Below, in pieces: positions 12,371 through 26,070 of a DNA stretch of 64,000 nt (positions are counted from its first letter, which is position 1; every line of letters starts with the position of its first letter). Source of the stretch: Plenodomus lindquistii (lineage: Eukaryota; Ascomycota; Dothideomycetes; Pleosporales; Leptosphaeriaceae); NCBI GenBank assembly GCA_025504975.1, contig JANUWI010000001.1, positions 310,001-374,000 on the forward strand, read 5' to 3'. The translations under genes and the position numbers were made by a program. The notes beneath the pieces are model-generated. The model was not told the DNA's origin, made no database searches, and saw only the letters and a program-made list of their open reading frames with translations.

Positions 12371-15300
12371 TACTCTTTTTAGCCTAGAAGCTATTACTAG
12401 CTAAAACTTTTTTTCTAAAAAGTTATTAAAAAGTAGTCTAGTTACTATTAAATTTTTCTAATTAGAGTTTTATTTATTAGCGTTAAAAGCGTTTTAGCTT
12501 TAATAAGTTTAAATTAATAAAAAAAAAATTTCTAGGATTTTTTTAGTAGAGCTTTTATAAAGCTATTTATAATTATTTTTAATAACTATATATACTATAT
12601 ATTTATCTATTATTATTATAGTTTCTACTATAGCTAGTAGTTATAAATATTAACGTGTTAGAGTTTAGTTAAAAGCTTTAAAACCTTTATTATAAATAGT
12701 TAGATAGTCTATTAATTATTATATTTAATAATAATAGGTCCTAGCTTAATTTTAATATAAAGTTTCTAAAAAAGCTTTAAAATAAAAAAAGCTTTTTTAG
12801 TAACTTAGAATAAAGTATAAAGTTTAGCTTTAGTAGTTAATATAGTTACTATATTCTATTTATTTATTTTCTAGGTTATAAGTCTATTATATAGCTTAAT
12901 TATATAGCTTTATAAACTTTTTCTATTTTATATATTATTACTAAAAAAGGCGTTATTTATAATTTAAAAATATAAGCTACCTTTAAGTTATAATATAATT
13001 AATTTAGTATTTTAAAAATATATTAAAACTTAGTCTATAGCTTTATAATATTTATAGCTAGAATTAGTAAAATATTTTACTAGTTATAATATAGTAAATA
13101 AAATGTCTAGTTATATAGTAACTATAGTAAAAAAAAGTAATCTAATTTTTTATTAATATTTATTAACGTCTGCGTAGCTTACTAGTCTATTATTTAGTAA
13201 TAGTTTAATAGCTACTATTAGAGTATTATATACTACTCTTTAATTATTAATTAGTTAACTAATTTTATTATAGTAGAAAGTTTAGAAGAGTTAGATTTAG
13301 TATAAAGCTTAGTTATAGATTATATCTATTCTAAAAAACTATTATAAATTATACTCTCTAATAATTATATACTACTTTTTTAGCTGCTTTATTACTTTAG
13401 TAGCCTGCTAATTCTACTTTATTTAATAAACTATAATAATATTATTAATATAAAATAAAATAATAATACTACTTTTAATAAAGTAGTATAGCTTATATAG
13501 TATAGTTTTAAAGCTAAGCTTTTATAAAGTTACTATAAACTCTTTTTACTAGAGTAGTAGTAAAATTCTAGAGCTATATAATATTTTATTAATTTATAGA
13601 ATTATACTAGCTTTTTAATAGGTTTTTAGTATATATATATAGATAACTTAGTCTATTACTATATATATAAACGCGTTTATAATATTAAATTATTTAGATT
13701 CTAGTTTATACTAGGCTGTAATTACTATTAATATTCTAAATAAATAGCTAGCTAGTATAGCTATATAGATATTTTAAAAAATAATATTTTTTTATTATTT
13801 TTTTTAGACTACTAGTTACGCTTTATATTTATAAAGGTTATAGTTTTTATCTAGCTTATACGTGTAGATCTATATATAATTAAAAATCTATTATTCTATT
13901 AATTTAGCTATTCTAATTAGAACTTTAGTCTATAAACCTATCTAAGTATAGCGTAAAAAATAGTTAAGTTTAGCTTATTTAAATTTAGCGCCTAGTAAAT
14001 AATTCTTAAACTTATTTTTATATATAAAAAGAAGTAGAAGCTAGCTATAATAGAGTTTTAAACTAGTAGTAACTATTATTTTTAATTAAGCTTTATTAAT
14101 AGCTTTTTCTCTAGTTATTTCTATATTACCTATTTAAGTTTCTGTAGTAAACGCTACTATCTATAGAATTATATAAAATAATACTAATTATTTTTTAAGG
14201 TATATCTCTACTATAAATTATATAAAAAAAGCTGCTAGTAGCAGCGTTAGTAGTAGAAATAGGTAATAATCTCTAATTTTCCTACTATTATAGTATTCTA
14301 GTAGATCTACTTTAGAATATAGCTCTAAAGCCTTTTTTAAAGCATTATTTTTATAGAAAGATTTAGTTTCTAGTTTATATACTAGTAAAAAAAGTTCTAT
14401 AATTTTTATAAATATAGTAATTTCTTTTAGTATACTATATATAAAGTTATCTATTAGATCTTTTACTTTTCTATTAAAAGTTATTTATTTATTAAAGGTA
14501 ATATTTTTAGTGCTAATAATTTTAGCTAGAGATAGAATTTATATTCTATAGATATTAGTAGATTAATATTCTACTAGGTATTCTACCTAGGCTTTTAGAT
14601 TAAAGTATTATAAACGTTATTTTCTATAATATATATTATTAGTTATAGTAAACGCTTTATAGCTATATACTCTAAAATAAATAATATTTAGTTTTTATAT
14701 TAATATAACTATACTATTACTAAAGGCTACGTAAATAAAAAAGATTTTATATAAAATTTTCTAGTTATTTACGTAGTTAGATAATTAGTTATATTAATAA
14801 ATAGTAGCTTACGTTATCTCTAGCTAGAGCTTCTATAAAAGATTAGTATTAAATTATATTATACGCGCTTTTTTGTATTTATATTTTTTAAATATTTAGT
14901 ACTTTTATTTTATACTTATATATCTAGAGCTAAAAGGTTAATAATAATATTTTATAATAAAAGGTAGCGCTATACCTCTAGTTTAACTATTATAATTTTA
15001 TTATTTACTTTAATAATTTTTATAGTAATATTAAAATAGTTTTTAAAAAATAAAATAAAGTTTAAAAATACTTTAATTATAGACTTTATAGTTCTATTAT
15101 TATTAAAGTAGTAGTTCTATTATATTTCTAAGTATCTATTAGTAATACGTATCTAGCTTTTTTTTTAGTAATACTTTAGTATTTATATAAATAGAAATTA
15201 ATAGCTAGTTTTTTTTCTAGTTTTTTATAATTTATATTTTATAGAGCCTGTTTAATTTAACGCTAGGCTTAAGTTTATCTATAGAAGTTATACTTTACTA

Positions 15301-17182
15301 TAGTAATACCTTTTATTTATATTTTTTAAGTTTACTATATAAAGTGCTCTATAGTTACTAGACTAGAATACCTAAGTTTTTTATACTATATAAGTACTAG
15401 GGCTATATAAGTTTATTTTAGTGTATATAATATTACTTTATATATATAGTAAGCTATAGATACTAATATATAGTATTTAATTACCTATTAGCTATATAGC
15501 TTCTATAGGCTTCTAATAATTATACTATCTAACGCTTATAGCGTTATTAGATTAGTTCTAGTATTCTACTATATTGTTTATTACTAGAGTAATTAGAAGG
15601 ATATAAAATTATAGAGGAAGTTAGAGTAGAAAGCTATATTATAAAGCGTTATTATTATTATTTACTAATTATATTTAAAAGGTAGCTAGATAGAGCTATA
15701 CTCTCTAATCTAGACTTATATATTACTAGCCTATATATAGTCTAAAGGTTTAAATACGTAATAGTTATATATATATTAGAGATTATTTATAATATAGTAT
15801 ATTATATCTAAATCTAGAATATATAAATTTTAGAGTAGATAATTACTTATTATAGTAGAAAAGCCTGCCTTTGTATTAAATATTACTAGAATCTAATTTT
15901 TAGAACTTCTAACTTACGTAATTTAATAACTATATAGTTATTCTATTTCTAGAGTTAAAGTATAAAACTACTTAATAGTTAGTATTTTTATATAGAGTTA
16001 GCTCTATAAATAGATTAGTTTTTATAGTTTTAGATTTTATTCTTTTTTAAATTTAATAAACTCTTTTATAGACTTATTTAGTTTTTACTAGCTAGGTGCT
16101 TTTTTTTTATATAGATAGTAGTAGTTTTTTAAAGTATAGTATTATCTATATACTAAATATTTTATAAAAGAGTATAAACTTTCTATAGGTTTTTTAGCTT
16201 ATTACTTTTAATTATTACTACGTTAATTATAGGGTTTTCTCTAGTAAAATAGCGCGCTGTTTATAGTAGAGGCGTTTTTTATACTATTCTAATAGGCTTT
16301 ACCTTTAGTAGTATTATATAAAGCTTTATTATAAACTATAATAAAACTTACTTTACTTTTCTCTATTTTTAGAGGATAGTTATTTATTATATACTTCTAA
16401 TAGCGTTTTATTATCTCTTTATAGTTTATTCTAGGTTAGTATTATCTAGAGTTCTAGAAAGTAGTTACCTATATATTTACTACTTTATTAACTAATATAA
16501 AGAAATCTTTTATTACTATATTAATCTATAGTACTTCTAGTATATTATATACCTCTATTTTAGTTATAGCTTAGTTATATTCTATAAGCTAGCTATTCTA
16601 GTATATAGAGGTTTTTATTAGCTTTAATACCTAAAGGTATTATTTATAGGCTTGCTTTTATTTAAGTTATTTATTAATTCTAATTATTACTTTAAAGCTT
16701 ATAAGCTATTTTTAGAGAAATTAGTTAGATAAGTAATAGGTTTAGAGCAGATATAGTATTACTATTAATTAGATTAACGCTATAATATACAAAAGGCTAA
16801 ATTACTTTTTTTATAGTTATATTAGTTATTTTTATATTATTTAAAGAGGATTTTATAATATTTAAAGTTATTCTAGAAAGCTTTCTAGCCTGCTATAAAG
16901 AGATTAGTAATTCTTTTTAAATTTATATTACTCGCGTTAGCTAGCGCGTAATTAGTAATTACTAGAGCTTTTTTTACTACTAGTTTAACTATTAGCTAGG
17001 TAGTAAATTTAGAATTAATTTTATTCTAGATGTTATATAACATACAGCGCGCTTTAAGCTATATTATCTATATTATATAGTTTATATAATTTTATAAAAT
17101 AACTATTAGATTATATATTATTATTATATTAGATAGACGTATTAAAGTAGCCTAAATAGTAGTTAGTAGTAAAACCTTTAAT

Positions 17183-17369
17183 TATTAAATATATAGTACT
17201 ATTAAAAGTATGTAAATATTAATAAATTTAATAAAAATTAAGATTATTAATTGTATTTTCTCTAGATATTATTTAGAAGGCTAGTTTTATTATATTAGCT
17301 ATAGAGTATACTAGCGCACTCTATACCCTACTTATTTACTAGCTCTAGAATAACTCTATTAATCTAATA
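17183..17369 (-). repeat. 5' LTR of nested copia
   Basis: 187-bp LTR in the same orientation as 12184-12370; followed by the target duplication CTACT at 17370-17374. Confidence 0.92.
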
Positions 17370-20300
17370 CTACTAGAGTTATTAATTTAAAAATAGCTTA
17401 AGTAATTTAAAAATACAGTTATTGTTAATAAAGCTTTTAAATAAAAGTAAATTTAAAACTAGTATAATAATACTTTAAAGTAGATAAAAAGCGTAGTATA
17501 ATAGAATATATAGCTAGCTAAATATAATTAGGTAGCTATAAAAGTAGAAAAATACTCTATTTCTAAAGTAATATAACTATTAGTAGTTATTAAAAACTTT
17601 CTAGTAGTAGTTAATAAATAAGCTTTAATATAGATAACTTAGTTCTATAATAATAGATATAATACTTTTAGTATAATAAAAAAAGAAATAATAAAACGCT
17701 TCTAAAAATATATAATATTAAACTTTTTATTAAAAGTAAAAAGTAAAGTAAGCTTTATAGCTTATAATAATACTTTTACTACTAGAGATAATTTCTACTA
17801 GAATAGTATAAAAGACGCCTTTACTATTAAAAACGCTCTACTAAATAAATAGAATAGACTCTAAAATTAATACAGTACTATATAAAAATATTAGGCTAAA
17901 AAATATATAGAGTTATTTATACCTAGAGTAAAATACTTAGTTTATAGATAAAAATATAATACTAAAAACTATATTTATCTACATAAAAAGAAAGTACCTA
18001 AATAGTAGATACTAAATAAAATAATAAAGAACTTTATTACTTTTAGATAGTAAAATAATCTAGAATTTTAAAAGCTAATCTGTTTATAGAGCTAACTTTA
18101 TACTAGAACTCTATCTATTAAATAATTTTATACTTTAACTCTAGAAGTAGACTAACTATATAGCTATTAAATTATATAAATTAAAAGTTCTAGAGATTAT
18201 ATTCTAGTAACGTTTAATACTAAAATAGGCTTTTTTACTATAGTAGGTAACTATCTACTCTAAAACTTATATATTCTAGATTTAGGTATAATATACTATA
18301 TTATAAATAATTTCTAGTTTATATATAACTATTATATACCTAGACTTTTAAACTATATATAGGCTAGTAATATATAAGTCTAAATTAGAGGCTATAGCTT
18401 TATTTAGCTATTTATAAAATATAGTTAATAGATAATAATAATAACGCTCTATAATATAGCTATCTACTTTAAGTTCTTTTATAATCTAGTATTATTTAGA
18501 CTGCTCTAATAATAAAAAATATAGTAGAATATAAAAGTAAACTTTTTAACTTTATAAAAATTAGATAATACTATTATTAGAAGTCTATAGAAGCTATATA
18601 GATAATAGGTAATTAAATACTATACTCTAGCACCTATAGTTTACTATATATATAAAGTAATATTATAAACTATAAAATAAACTTAAATAGCTCTAGTACT
18701 TATAGAGTATAAATAATTTAGGTATTCTAGCCTAGTAGCTATAGAGCACTTTATATAGTAAACTAAAAAAGTGTAAATAAAAAATATTACTATAGTAAAA
18801 TATAACCTTTATAGTTAAACTAAAGTCTAATACTAAATTAGATAGGCTTTATAAAATATAGATAATAAAAAACTAAAAAAAAAAACTAGCTATTAATTTC
18901 TATTTATATAAGTACTAAAGTATTTCTAAAAAAAAGCTAGATACTTATTACTAATAGATATTTAGTAATATAATAGAACTACTACTTTACTAATAATAGA
19001 ACTATAAAGTTAATTATTAAACTACTTTTAAACTTTTTTTTTTAAAAACTATTTTAATATTACTTTAAAGATTATTAAAGTAGATAATAAAATTATAATA
19101 GTTAAACTAGAGGTATAGCGCTACTTTTTATTATAAAGTATTATTATTAACCTTTTAGCTCTAGATATATAAGTATAAAATAAAAGCGCTAAATATTTAA
19201 AAAATATAAATAAAAAAAAGCGCGTATAATATAATATAATACTAATTTTTTATAAAAGCTCTAGCTAGAGATAATATAAGCTACTATCTACCTATATAAC
19301 TAATTATATAACTATATAAATAACTAGAAAACTTTATATAAAAAAAAATTTATCTAAATAGCCTTTAGTAATAGTATAGTTACTTTAATATAAAAACTAA
19401 ACTTTATTTACTTTAGAGTATATAGCTATAAAGCTTTTACTATAACTAATAATATATATTATAGTAAAGTATACTTATAACGCTTTAACCTAAAAGCCTA
19501 GATAGAATATCTAGTAGACTATTAATTCTCTAATATCTATAGAATATAGATTCTATCCTTTACTAAAGTTATTAGTACTAAAAATATTACTTTTAATAAA
19601 TAAATAATATTTAATAAAAAAGTAAAAGATTTAATACAGAATTTTATATATAGTATACTAGAAGAAATTACTATATTTATAAAAACTATAAAGCTTTTTT
19701 TACTAGTATATAAACTAGAAACTAAATTATTCTATAAAAATAATACTTTTAAAAATACTTTAAAGTAGAATTCTAAAGTAGATTTACTAGAATACTATAA
19801 TAGTAGAAAAATTAGAGATTATTACCTATTTTTACTACTAACTCTACTACTAGCGGCTTTTTTTACCTAATTTATAGTAGAAATATACTCTAAAGAATAA
19901 TTAGTATTATTCTATATAATTCTATAGGTAGCAGCATTTATAGTAGAAACCTAAATAGGTATTATAGAGGTAACTAGAAAAAAAGCTATTAATAAAGTCT
20001 AATTAAAAAAAATACTTACTATAGATTTAAAACTCTATTAGAGCTAGCTTCTATTTTTTTTTATATATATAATTAAGTTTAAGAATTATTTACTAGGCAC
20101 TAAATTTAAATAAGCTAAATTTAACTATTTTTTAAGTTATACTTAGATAGACTTATAGACTAAAGTTTTAATTAAAACTACTAGACTAATAGAATAATAG
20201 ATTTTTAATTATATATAGGTTTATATGTATAAACTAAATAAAAACTATAACTTTTTTAAATATAAAGCGTAATTAGTATTCTAAAAAAATTAATAAAGAA

Positions 20301-21717
20301 ATATTATTTTATAAAATACTTATATAGCTATACTAGCTAGCTATTTATTTAGAATACTAATAATAATTATAGCCTAGTATAAACTAGAGTTTAAGTAATT
20401 TAATATTTTAAACGCGTTTATATATATAGTAATAGACTAAGTTATCTATATATATATACTAAAAAGTTATTAAAAAGCTAGTATAATTTTATAAATTAAT
20501 AAAGTATTATATAGCTTTAGAATTTTACTACTACTATAGTAGAAGGAGTTTATAGTAACTCTATAGAAGCTTAGTTTTAAAGGTATACTATATAAAGTAT
20601 ACTACTTTATTAGAAGTAGTATTATTATTATTTTTTATATTAATAATATTATTATAGCTTATTCTATAGAATAGAACTAGTAAGCTACTAAAGTAATAAA
20701 GTAGCTAAAAAAGTAGTATATAATTACTAGAGAGTATAACTTATAATAGTTTTTTAAAATAAAAATAATTTATAACTAAGTTTTACGCTAGATCTAACTT
20801 TTCTAGGCCTTTTACTATAATAAAATTAGTTAACTAATTAATAATTAAAGAGTAGTATATAATACTTTAATAGTAGCTACTAAGCTATTAATATATAATA
20901 GCCTAGTAAGCTATATAGATATTAATAAATACTAATAAAAAATTAGATTACTTTTTTTTATTATAGTTACTATATAACTAGATATTTTATTTACTATATT
21001 ATAACTAGTAAAGTATTTTACTAATTCTAGCTATAAATATTATAAAGCTATAGACTAAATTTTAATATACCTTTTTAATACTAAATTAACTATATTATAA
21101 TTTAAAAGTAGTTTACGCTTTTAAATTATAAATAATACCTTTTTTACTAATAATATATAAAATAAAAAAAGTTTATAAAGTTACGTAATTAAATTATATA
21201 ATAGGCTTATTATCTAGAAAGTAAATAAATAGAATATAGTAATAATATTAACTACTATACCTAAACTTTTTCCTTTATTCTAAGTTACTAAAAAAGCTTT
21301 TTTTATTTTAAAACTTCTTTAGAAGCTTTATATTAAAGTTAAGCTAGAACTAATTATTATTAAATATAATAATTAATAGACTATCTAATTATTTACTATA
21401 AAAGTATTTAAGCTTTAAACTAAGCTCTAATATATAAATATCTATAATTACTAGTTATAGTAAAAAGTATAATAATAATAAATAGATATATAGTATATAT
21501 AGTTATTACAAATAATTATAAATAACTTTATAAAAACTTTACTATAAAAATTATAAAAAAATTTTTTTTATTAACTTAGATTTATTAAAGCTAAAACGCT
21601 TTTAACGCTAATAAATAAAACTCTAATTAAAAAAATCTAATAGTAACTAGACTATCTTTTAATAACTTTTTAGAAAAAAAGTTTTAGCTACTAATAGCTT
21701 CTAAGCTAAAAAAAGTA

Positions 21718-21904
21718 TATTAGATTAATAAAGTTATTCTAGAGCTAATAGATAAATAGAGCATAGAGTACGCTAGCGTACTCTATAGCTAATATAATAA
21801 AACTAGCCTTCTAAATAATATTTAGAGAATATATAATTAATTATTTTAACTATTATTAAAATTATTAATTTCTATACACTTTTAATTATACTATATATCT
21901 AATA
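21718..21904 (+). repeat. 3' LTR of outer copia
   Basis: 187-bp LTR in the same orientation as 11521-11707; followed by the target duplication AGAGT at 21905-21909. Confidence 0.92.
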
Positions 21905-22399
21905 AGAGTATACTTTATATATAATTCTTTAAATTAAATTAATATAGAGAATTTTCCCTAGAATTTTTAAAACTTAGCTTTTATTAATATTTACTAAAAA
22001 TACGCGACTATTTATATAGTAATTAGCGTAGCTATTTATAGAACTACTAAATTCTAAAATTTAAAAATTTAGTAGATCTACTAAAATAAACTTATAAAGC
22101 TTTTTACTAAATAGAAAAAATTTTATATATACTTTTTTAGACTATTATTTTATTAAATTTATAACTAAAAAATTAACACGCTTTATTTTTAAAATATTTA
22201 AAAAATTATAAAGCGCTTTATAGTTTAAAAGTAGCTATTTCCTTTAAAATAAGTATTTACTTATAAGTTTAATAAAAATAGGTATTTTCTAAAGTATAAA
22301 GCCTAGATAGTAGTATAAAAACATCTCTAGCTTATTAATATATTCTATTTAATATACGCTATAATATTTACGTTTTATACTTTCTAGCTAGCTATAGCT
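21905..22399. other. RIP-degraded segment, probably upstream pol of the second copia family
   Basis: It was contiguous before the copia insertion with 11,075-11,520 and continues into the copia reverse transcriptase region on the right. No motif could be read with confidence. No gene is supported. Confidence 0.4.
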
Positions 22400-23660
22400 A
22401 TTATAGCTTACTAAAACTATAAAATAGACTAGTATAATATTATTAGAGTATTTCTAAATACTTTTATAAATTACTAAAATAATATTATTTATAACCTACT
22501 AGATAGCTATAAAATTATAGATAACTATATACTACTACTTTAAACTTTATTTAGCCTCTATAATTTACTACTTCTATAGTACTAGAAGCTTTCTATAACT
22601 TTTAAATAGTTTAGTTTAATTATTTTAAAAAAAAATATATTTTTACTATACGTTTAATTAGAATATTTATTTACTTTTTTATATTAATAATATTCTAAAT
22701 ATATATTATACAAGTAATATAATATAAACTTACTAGATAGTAATAATTTTAAAAAATAAATATTAAATAGAAAATAAAAAATTAATTAAATAGTTTCTAG
22801 AGATATTAATAATTAGAGATTTAAAAAAAGTTATATATCTATAATAAGTTTATTTATAAAGTTTCTAAAAAGTTTAGTATAGTAAACTTTACCTACTTTT
22901 TTAACACGCTGCTTTTAAGCTTTAAACTAGAAAAAAATACTAAAAAAACTACTAAATAGTAGATTAAAAAGTATTAGAAAATAGTTAAATCTATTCTATA
23001 TACTACTATAATAGTGCGCCTAGATATTATATTTACTATTTCTAAGCTTTTATAATATTTTACTAACTTTTTTTTATAGTATTTTAAAGCTATTTACTAG
23101 ATAATTCTATATTTTTACTAAATAAAGTATTAAATAATATAGTATAGCTAGAGTAATTTAAAGCTTATAATATATAGTAATACTTTTTTTATAAATACTA
23201 TTAAAATATAATATTTATTCTATAGCTATATTATTACACTTTATAAAAAATTAATTATATAAAAAGCAGCTTATTAAATAACTATTATAATATTAATAAC
23301 TAAAGCTAAGCTACTATTTTTTAAATATATTACTAAAGAGTTAATAAAATTTTAATAATATCTCTAAAAGCTCTATATATTTATACCTAAGCAATATAAA
23401 ATTTTCTATAATAATTAATAAATAGTTTAGTTTATTATAAATAAAAAAAATATTACTATAAAGCTATAATATATTAATATATAGAATATATAGCTTAAAT
23501 AAAAGTATAAAAAAGAATTCTTTATTATTAGCTACCTCTTGATAAATATAATACTAGTAAATAGGCTTACTAAAAATCTTTTAAAATAATTTTTTAATAT
23601 TTTTAAAAATTATTTAAAGCTATAAAATATAAAAGCTAAAATTATAATATTACTAAAGTA
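22400..23660 (+). mobile_element. RIP-degraded second copia family, reverse transcriptase and RNase H region
   Basis: Reading through stops on the plus strand gives the end of a copia polyprotein. There is a TLFSL...LLL.YQKL stretch around 22,550 (pattern ALYGLR.SPLLWY..L). FYINNIL for FYVDDIL follows, with the YVDD box at 22680-22691, and FLEILIIRD for FLGI.I.RD at about 22,793. Then come an RLDI.FTISKL block (about 23,010), IYSNTFF for YSDA.FA (about 23,170), TKEL, a KIFYNN..IV stretch (about 23,400), and VNRLTK at 23557-23574 for the terminal ADGLTK. The residue pattern differs from the 187-bp-LTR copia, so this is a separate family. Ends and LTRs were not found. The 5' part may be the degraded segments to the left, across the younger insertions. 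Confidence 0.72.
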
Positions 23661-24239
23661 AAAAAAGTAATTATTAGATAATTTCTATTTATATTTATAT
23701 AATATAATATATAGGCTAAAGCTTATTTTTAAAAAATTTATAGGCTACGCCTAGTAGTAGCGTTTAAAAAAAAGCTAGATTTACTTTATTACTTTATTAA
23801 TAAGTTTACTAATTAACCTTTTAATATTCTTATATTATAAAAGAAAACTAGTTTACTTACTAATAGTAAAGGCTACGCTAAAAGTAAAAAGTCTCTTTTT
23901 TTTTAGCACTTTTAAAAGTAGATATAGTTTAAAGCATAAATATTTAAATTTATCTATACTTACTTCTATAGCTTTAAAATTAATAAATATTTTAAAATAG
24001 TAAAAAATAAAAGTAAAGCTATACTAGAATTAGTAAAGCTTATTTAACTAATAAAATTATTTATTTATATAGGTTAGTATAAGTATTTAAAAGTATAAAG
24101 CTAGTAGCTTTTATTATAGATTTTATTATAGTTCTAATTTCTTTTATTATTTTATATAAAAGTACTATATATATAGTCTAAATAGAAATTAGTATATTTT
24201 TCTATAGAATTACTATAATATAACTGCGTACTAGCTAGC

Positions 24240-24272
<33 letters not shown>

Positions 24273-25990
24273 TACTCTACTTTTTTTTTTCTTTTTTTTA
24301 GAGGTATAGAGAGGGGGAGGGCAGCGTAGAGTAGAAAAAGTAAAAACGTTAGAAAAGATATAGAACTCTCTAGAGAAAGAAATTCTAGAGGTTTTTTTAC
24401 CTAAAAATTTAAGTAAAAAAAGTAAAAAGGTGTATTTTTTATATACATAACTATATAAATACTAAGTAAATATATATATAAATATAAATAAAAGTAAAAA
24501 TATAGTATTTAAATACACGCTATAGTAATATAAATATAAATAGCTTTTTAAACTTTAGACTATATTAAAATAGTATTAGTAAAAAATCTATAAATATAAA
24601 AAAGTTTTATATAAAAAAATATAGAGATATAGATACTAATAAAGGCTATAGTATTAATAAATACTAATTAAAATAAAAACTTAGCTAATAATTAATTTTA
24701 CTAAACTTACTTTTAAGTTAATTACCTTAAATATACGCTAAATAATATAATAGAACTTTTAGTTATACTAGATTTTATAATATAGGCGTTTTAATACTTT
24801 ATAAAGTTTAATACTACTAATATTAAATAGTTTAATCTACTATAACTAAAAAGTATATAATATATATATAGTATTTAGCTAATACTATATCTACCTAATT
24901 TTAGAATCTTCTATAAAGCTTTTTTACTTCTATTTATATAATTTTATATAGTAAAAGTATATATAGTATAATTTCTTTCTAGCTAGTAATATAATAATCT
25001 ATTTTCTAATTATTTCTAAGCACCTATTCCTCCTATAGCTAGTACTAGTATAGAATAGATAGTAAATTAGATAATTATTTTATTATTATTATTAAAAGGC
25101 TTCTAGATTATTAAAGCTAGTTTTAAACAAAGTCTAAATAGTACTAGATTATATTAATTTTTAAATAGATACTTTATTTTAAGCTTTTTTACTAGTAATT
25201 CTATAGTAATCTAAAACTTTAAATAATATTTATAAATTTAGATTATAGTTAAAGCTTATATATAAGTTTTATACTTAATTATTAATAATTATATAAACTA
25301 GCTTTTTATTACTAATAAATAAAGCTAAACTAATACTGTTCTATAATACCTTTTTATAAACTTATAACTATAAATATAAAAAGTAAACAATATAAAATTA
25401 AAAAAGTATAATAAAAAAACTTAGTAAAAAACTATTTTTAAATATAGTATTAGATTATAAACTATTATAGCTTTAATTATAGCATTTCTATTATTTAAAT
25501 ATATATATAGTAATAGTAGTTAAAAATCTATTAAACTAGATATTTAATACTATACTAATTATAAAAAAACTAGGTATAATATTTATATATACTATAAAAG
25601 TTTAAAAAGTACTTTTAATGTAGATATTAACTTTATAGTAGTAGAGTTATATTTTAATAGTAATAATAATAATAATTAAAAATATTTTATTTATAAAACT
25701 AAAGAAAAGTAGCTAGTTTACTAGTAAAATATATTATTTTCTAAGTTAACTTTTCTAAATTTTTTATTTACTATTAAATAGTATAGTTCTAGATATATTA
25801 AATATTACTATATAACTAATATATAGTATTATACTAATAATCTACTTTTTACTATTATTATATATACTTTTTTTAGTTAAAATCTAATTATTTTAAACTT
25901 TTTACCTAGCTTTTTAATTTAAATAGTATAATTGATTTTTTATAGTTTTAAAGTTATTATATCTATTAATTAAGTTTTTTATAACTAGTA
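23661..25990. other. RIP-degraded AT-rich segment up to the intact transposon
   Basis: About 2.3 kb with no readable gene. It contains a (TAG)10 microsatellite at 24241-24270 and a short purine-rich tract (24300-24400) that keeps more G than its surroundings. The rest looks like unclassified RIP-altered repeat. TA at 25989-25990 is the left target site of the intact transposon. Confidence 0.5.
24241..24270. repeat. (TAG)10 microsatellite
   Basis: Ten perfect TAG repeats, followed by pyrimidine- and purine-rich tracts. TAG contains neither CpA nor TpG, so it is not a substrate for further RIP. Confidence 0.95.
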
Positions 25991-26054
25991 ACGTACTCCA
26001 CAAGCGAGTGGCCGGCACAAGCGAGTGGCCGGGCTCTGCCAAGACCACACCAAA
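25991..26054 (+). repeat. Left 64-bp terminal inverted repeat
   Basis: A perfect match to the reverse complement of 27789-27852. It contains an 8-bp outer segment, then a tandem duplication of CACAAGCGAGTGGCCGG, then a 22-bp inner part. The doubled unit is a likely pair of transposase binding sites. Confidence 0.95.
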
Positions 26055-26070
26055 CTTCATACTATCATCA

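Larger units (their letters stand above)
12184..17369 (-). mobile_element. Nested Ty1/copia retrotransposon inserted in reverse orientation
   Basis: The element is 5,186 bp with 187-bp LTRs at 12184-12370 (3' LTR for the minus strand) and 17183-17369 (5' LTR). A perfect 5-bp target duplication CTACT lies at 12179-12183 and 17370-17374. It is the same family as its host. The sequence just inside its left LTR is the reverse complement of that just inside the outer element's right LTR, and the sequence left of 17183 is the reverse complement of that right of 11707. The reverse-complemented YVDD box lies at 13441-13452. All frames are broken by RIP. Confidence 0.93.
11521..21904 (+). mobile_element. 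Outer Ty1/copia retrotransposon, RIP-degraded, split by a nested copy
   Basis: The 5' LTR is 11521-11707 and the 3' LTR 21718-21904, both 187 bp and in the same orientation. They are flanked by a perfect 5-bp target duplication AGAGT (11516-11520 and 21905-21909). The internal sequence runs 11708-12183 and resumes at 17370 after the nested element. Reading through RIP stops on the plus strand at about 20,470-20,700 gives the copia reverse transcriptase blocks: a KALYGLR.SPLLW-like stretch followed by FYINNI for FYVDDI, with the YVDD box at 20636-20647. Removing the insertion and one 5-bp duplication gives an element of 5,193 bp, a normal length for copia. All coding frames are destroyed. Confidence 0.93.

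Noticed and set aside
23521..23575. Integrase-like reading (ILVNRLTK) suggesting a second Ty3/gypsy element
   Set aside because: The continuous frame upstream contains YVDD-type reverse transcriptase and copia RNase H blocks, so the segment is the ADGLTK end of a copia polyprotein instead.
26008..26070. N-terminal extension of the transposase starting inside the TIR
   Set aside because: It begins with GTG. The first true ATG is 26071, outside the inverted repeat.
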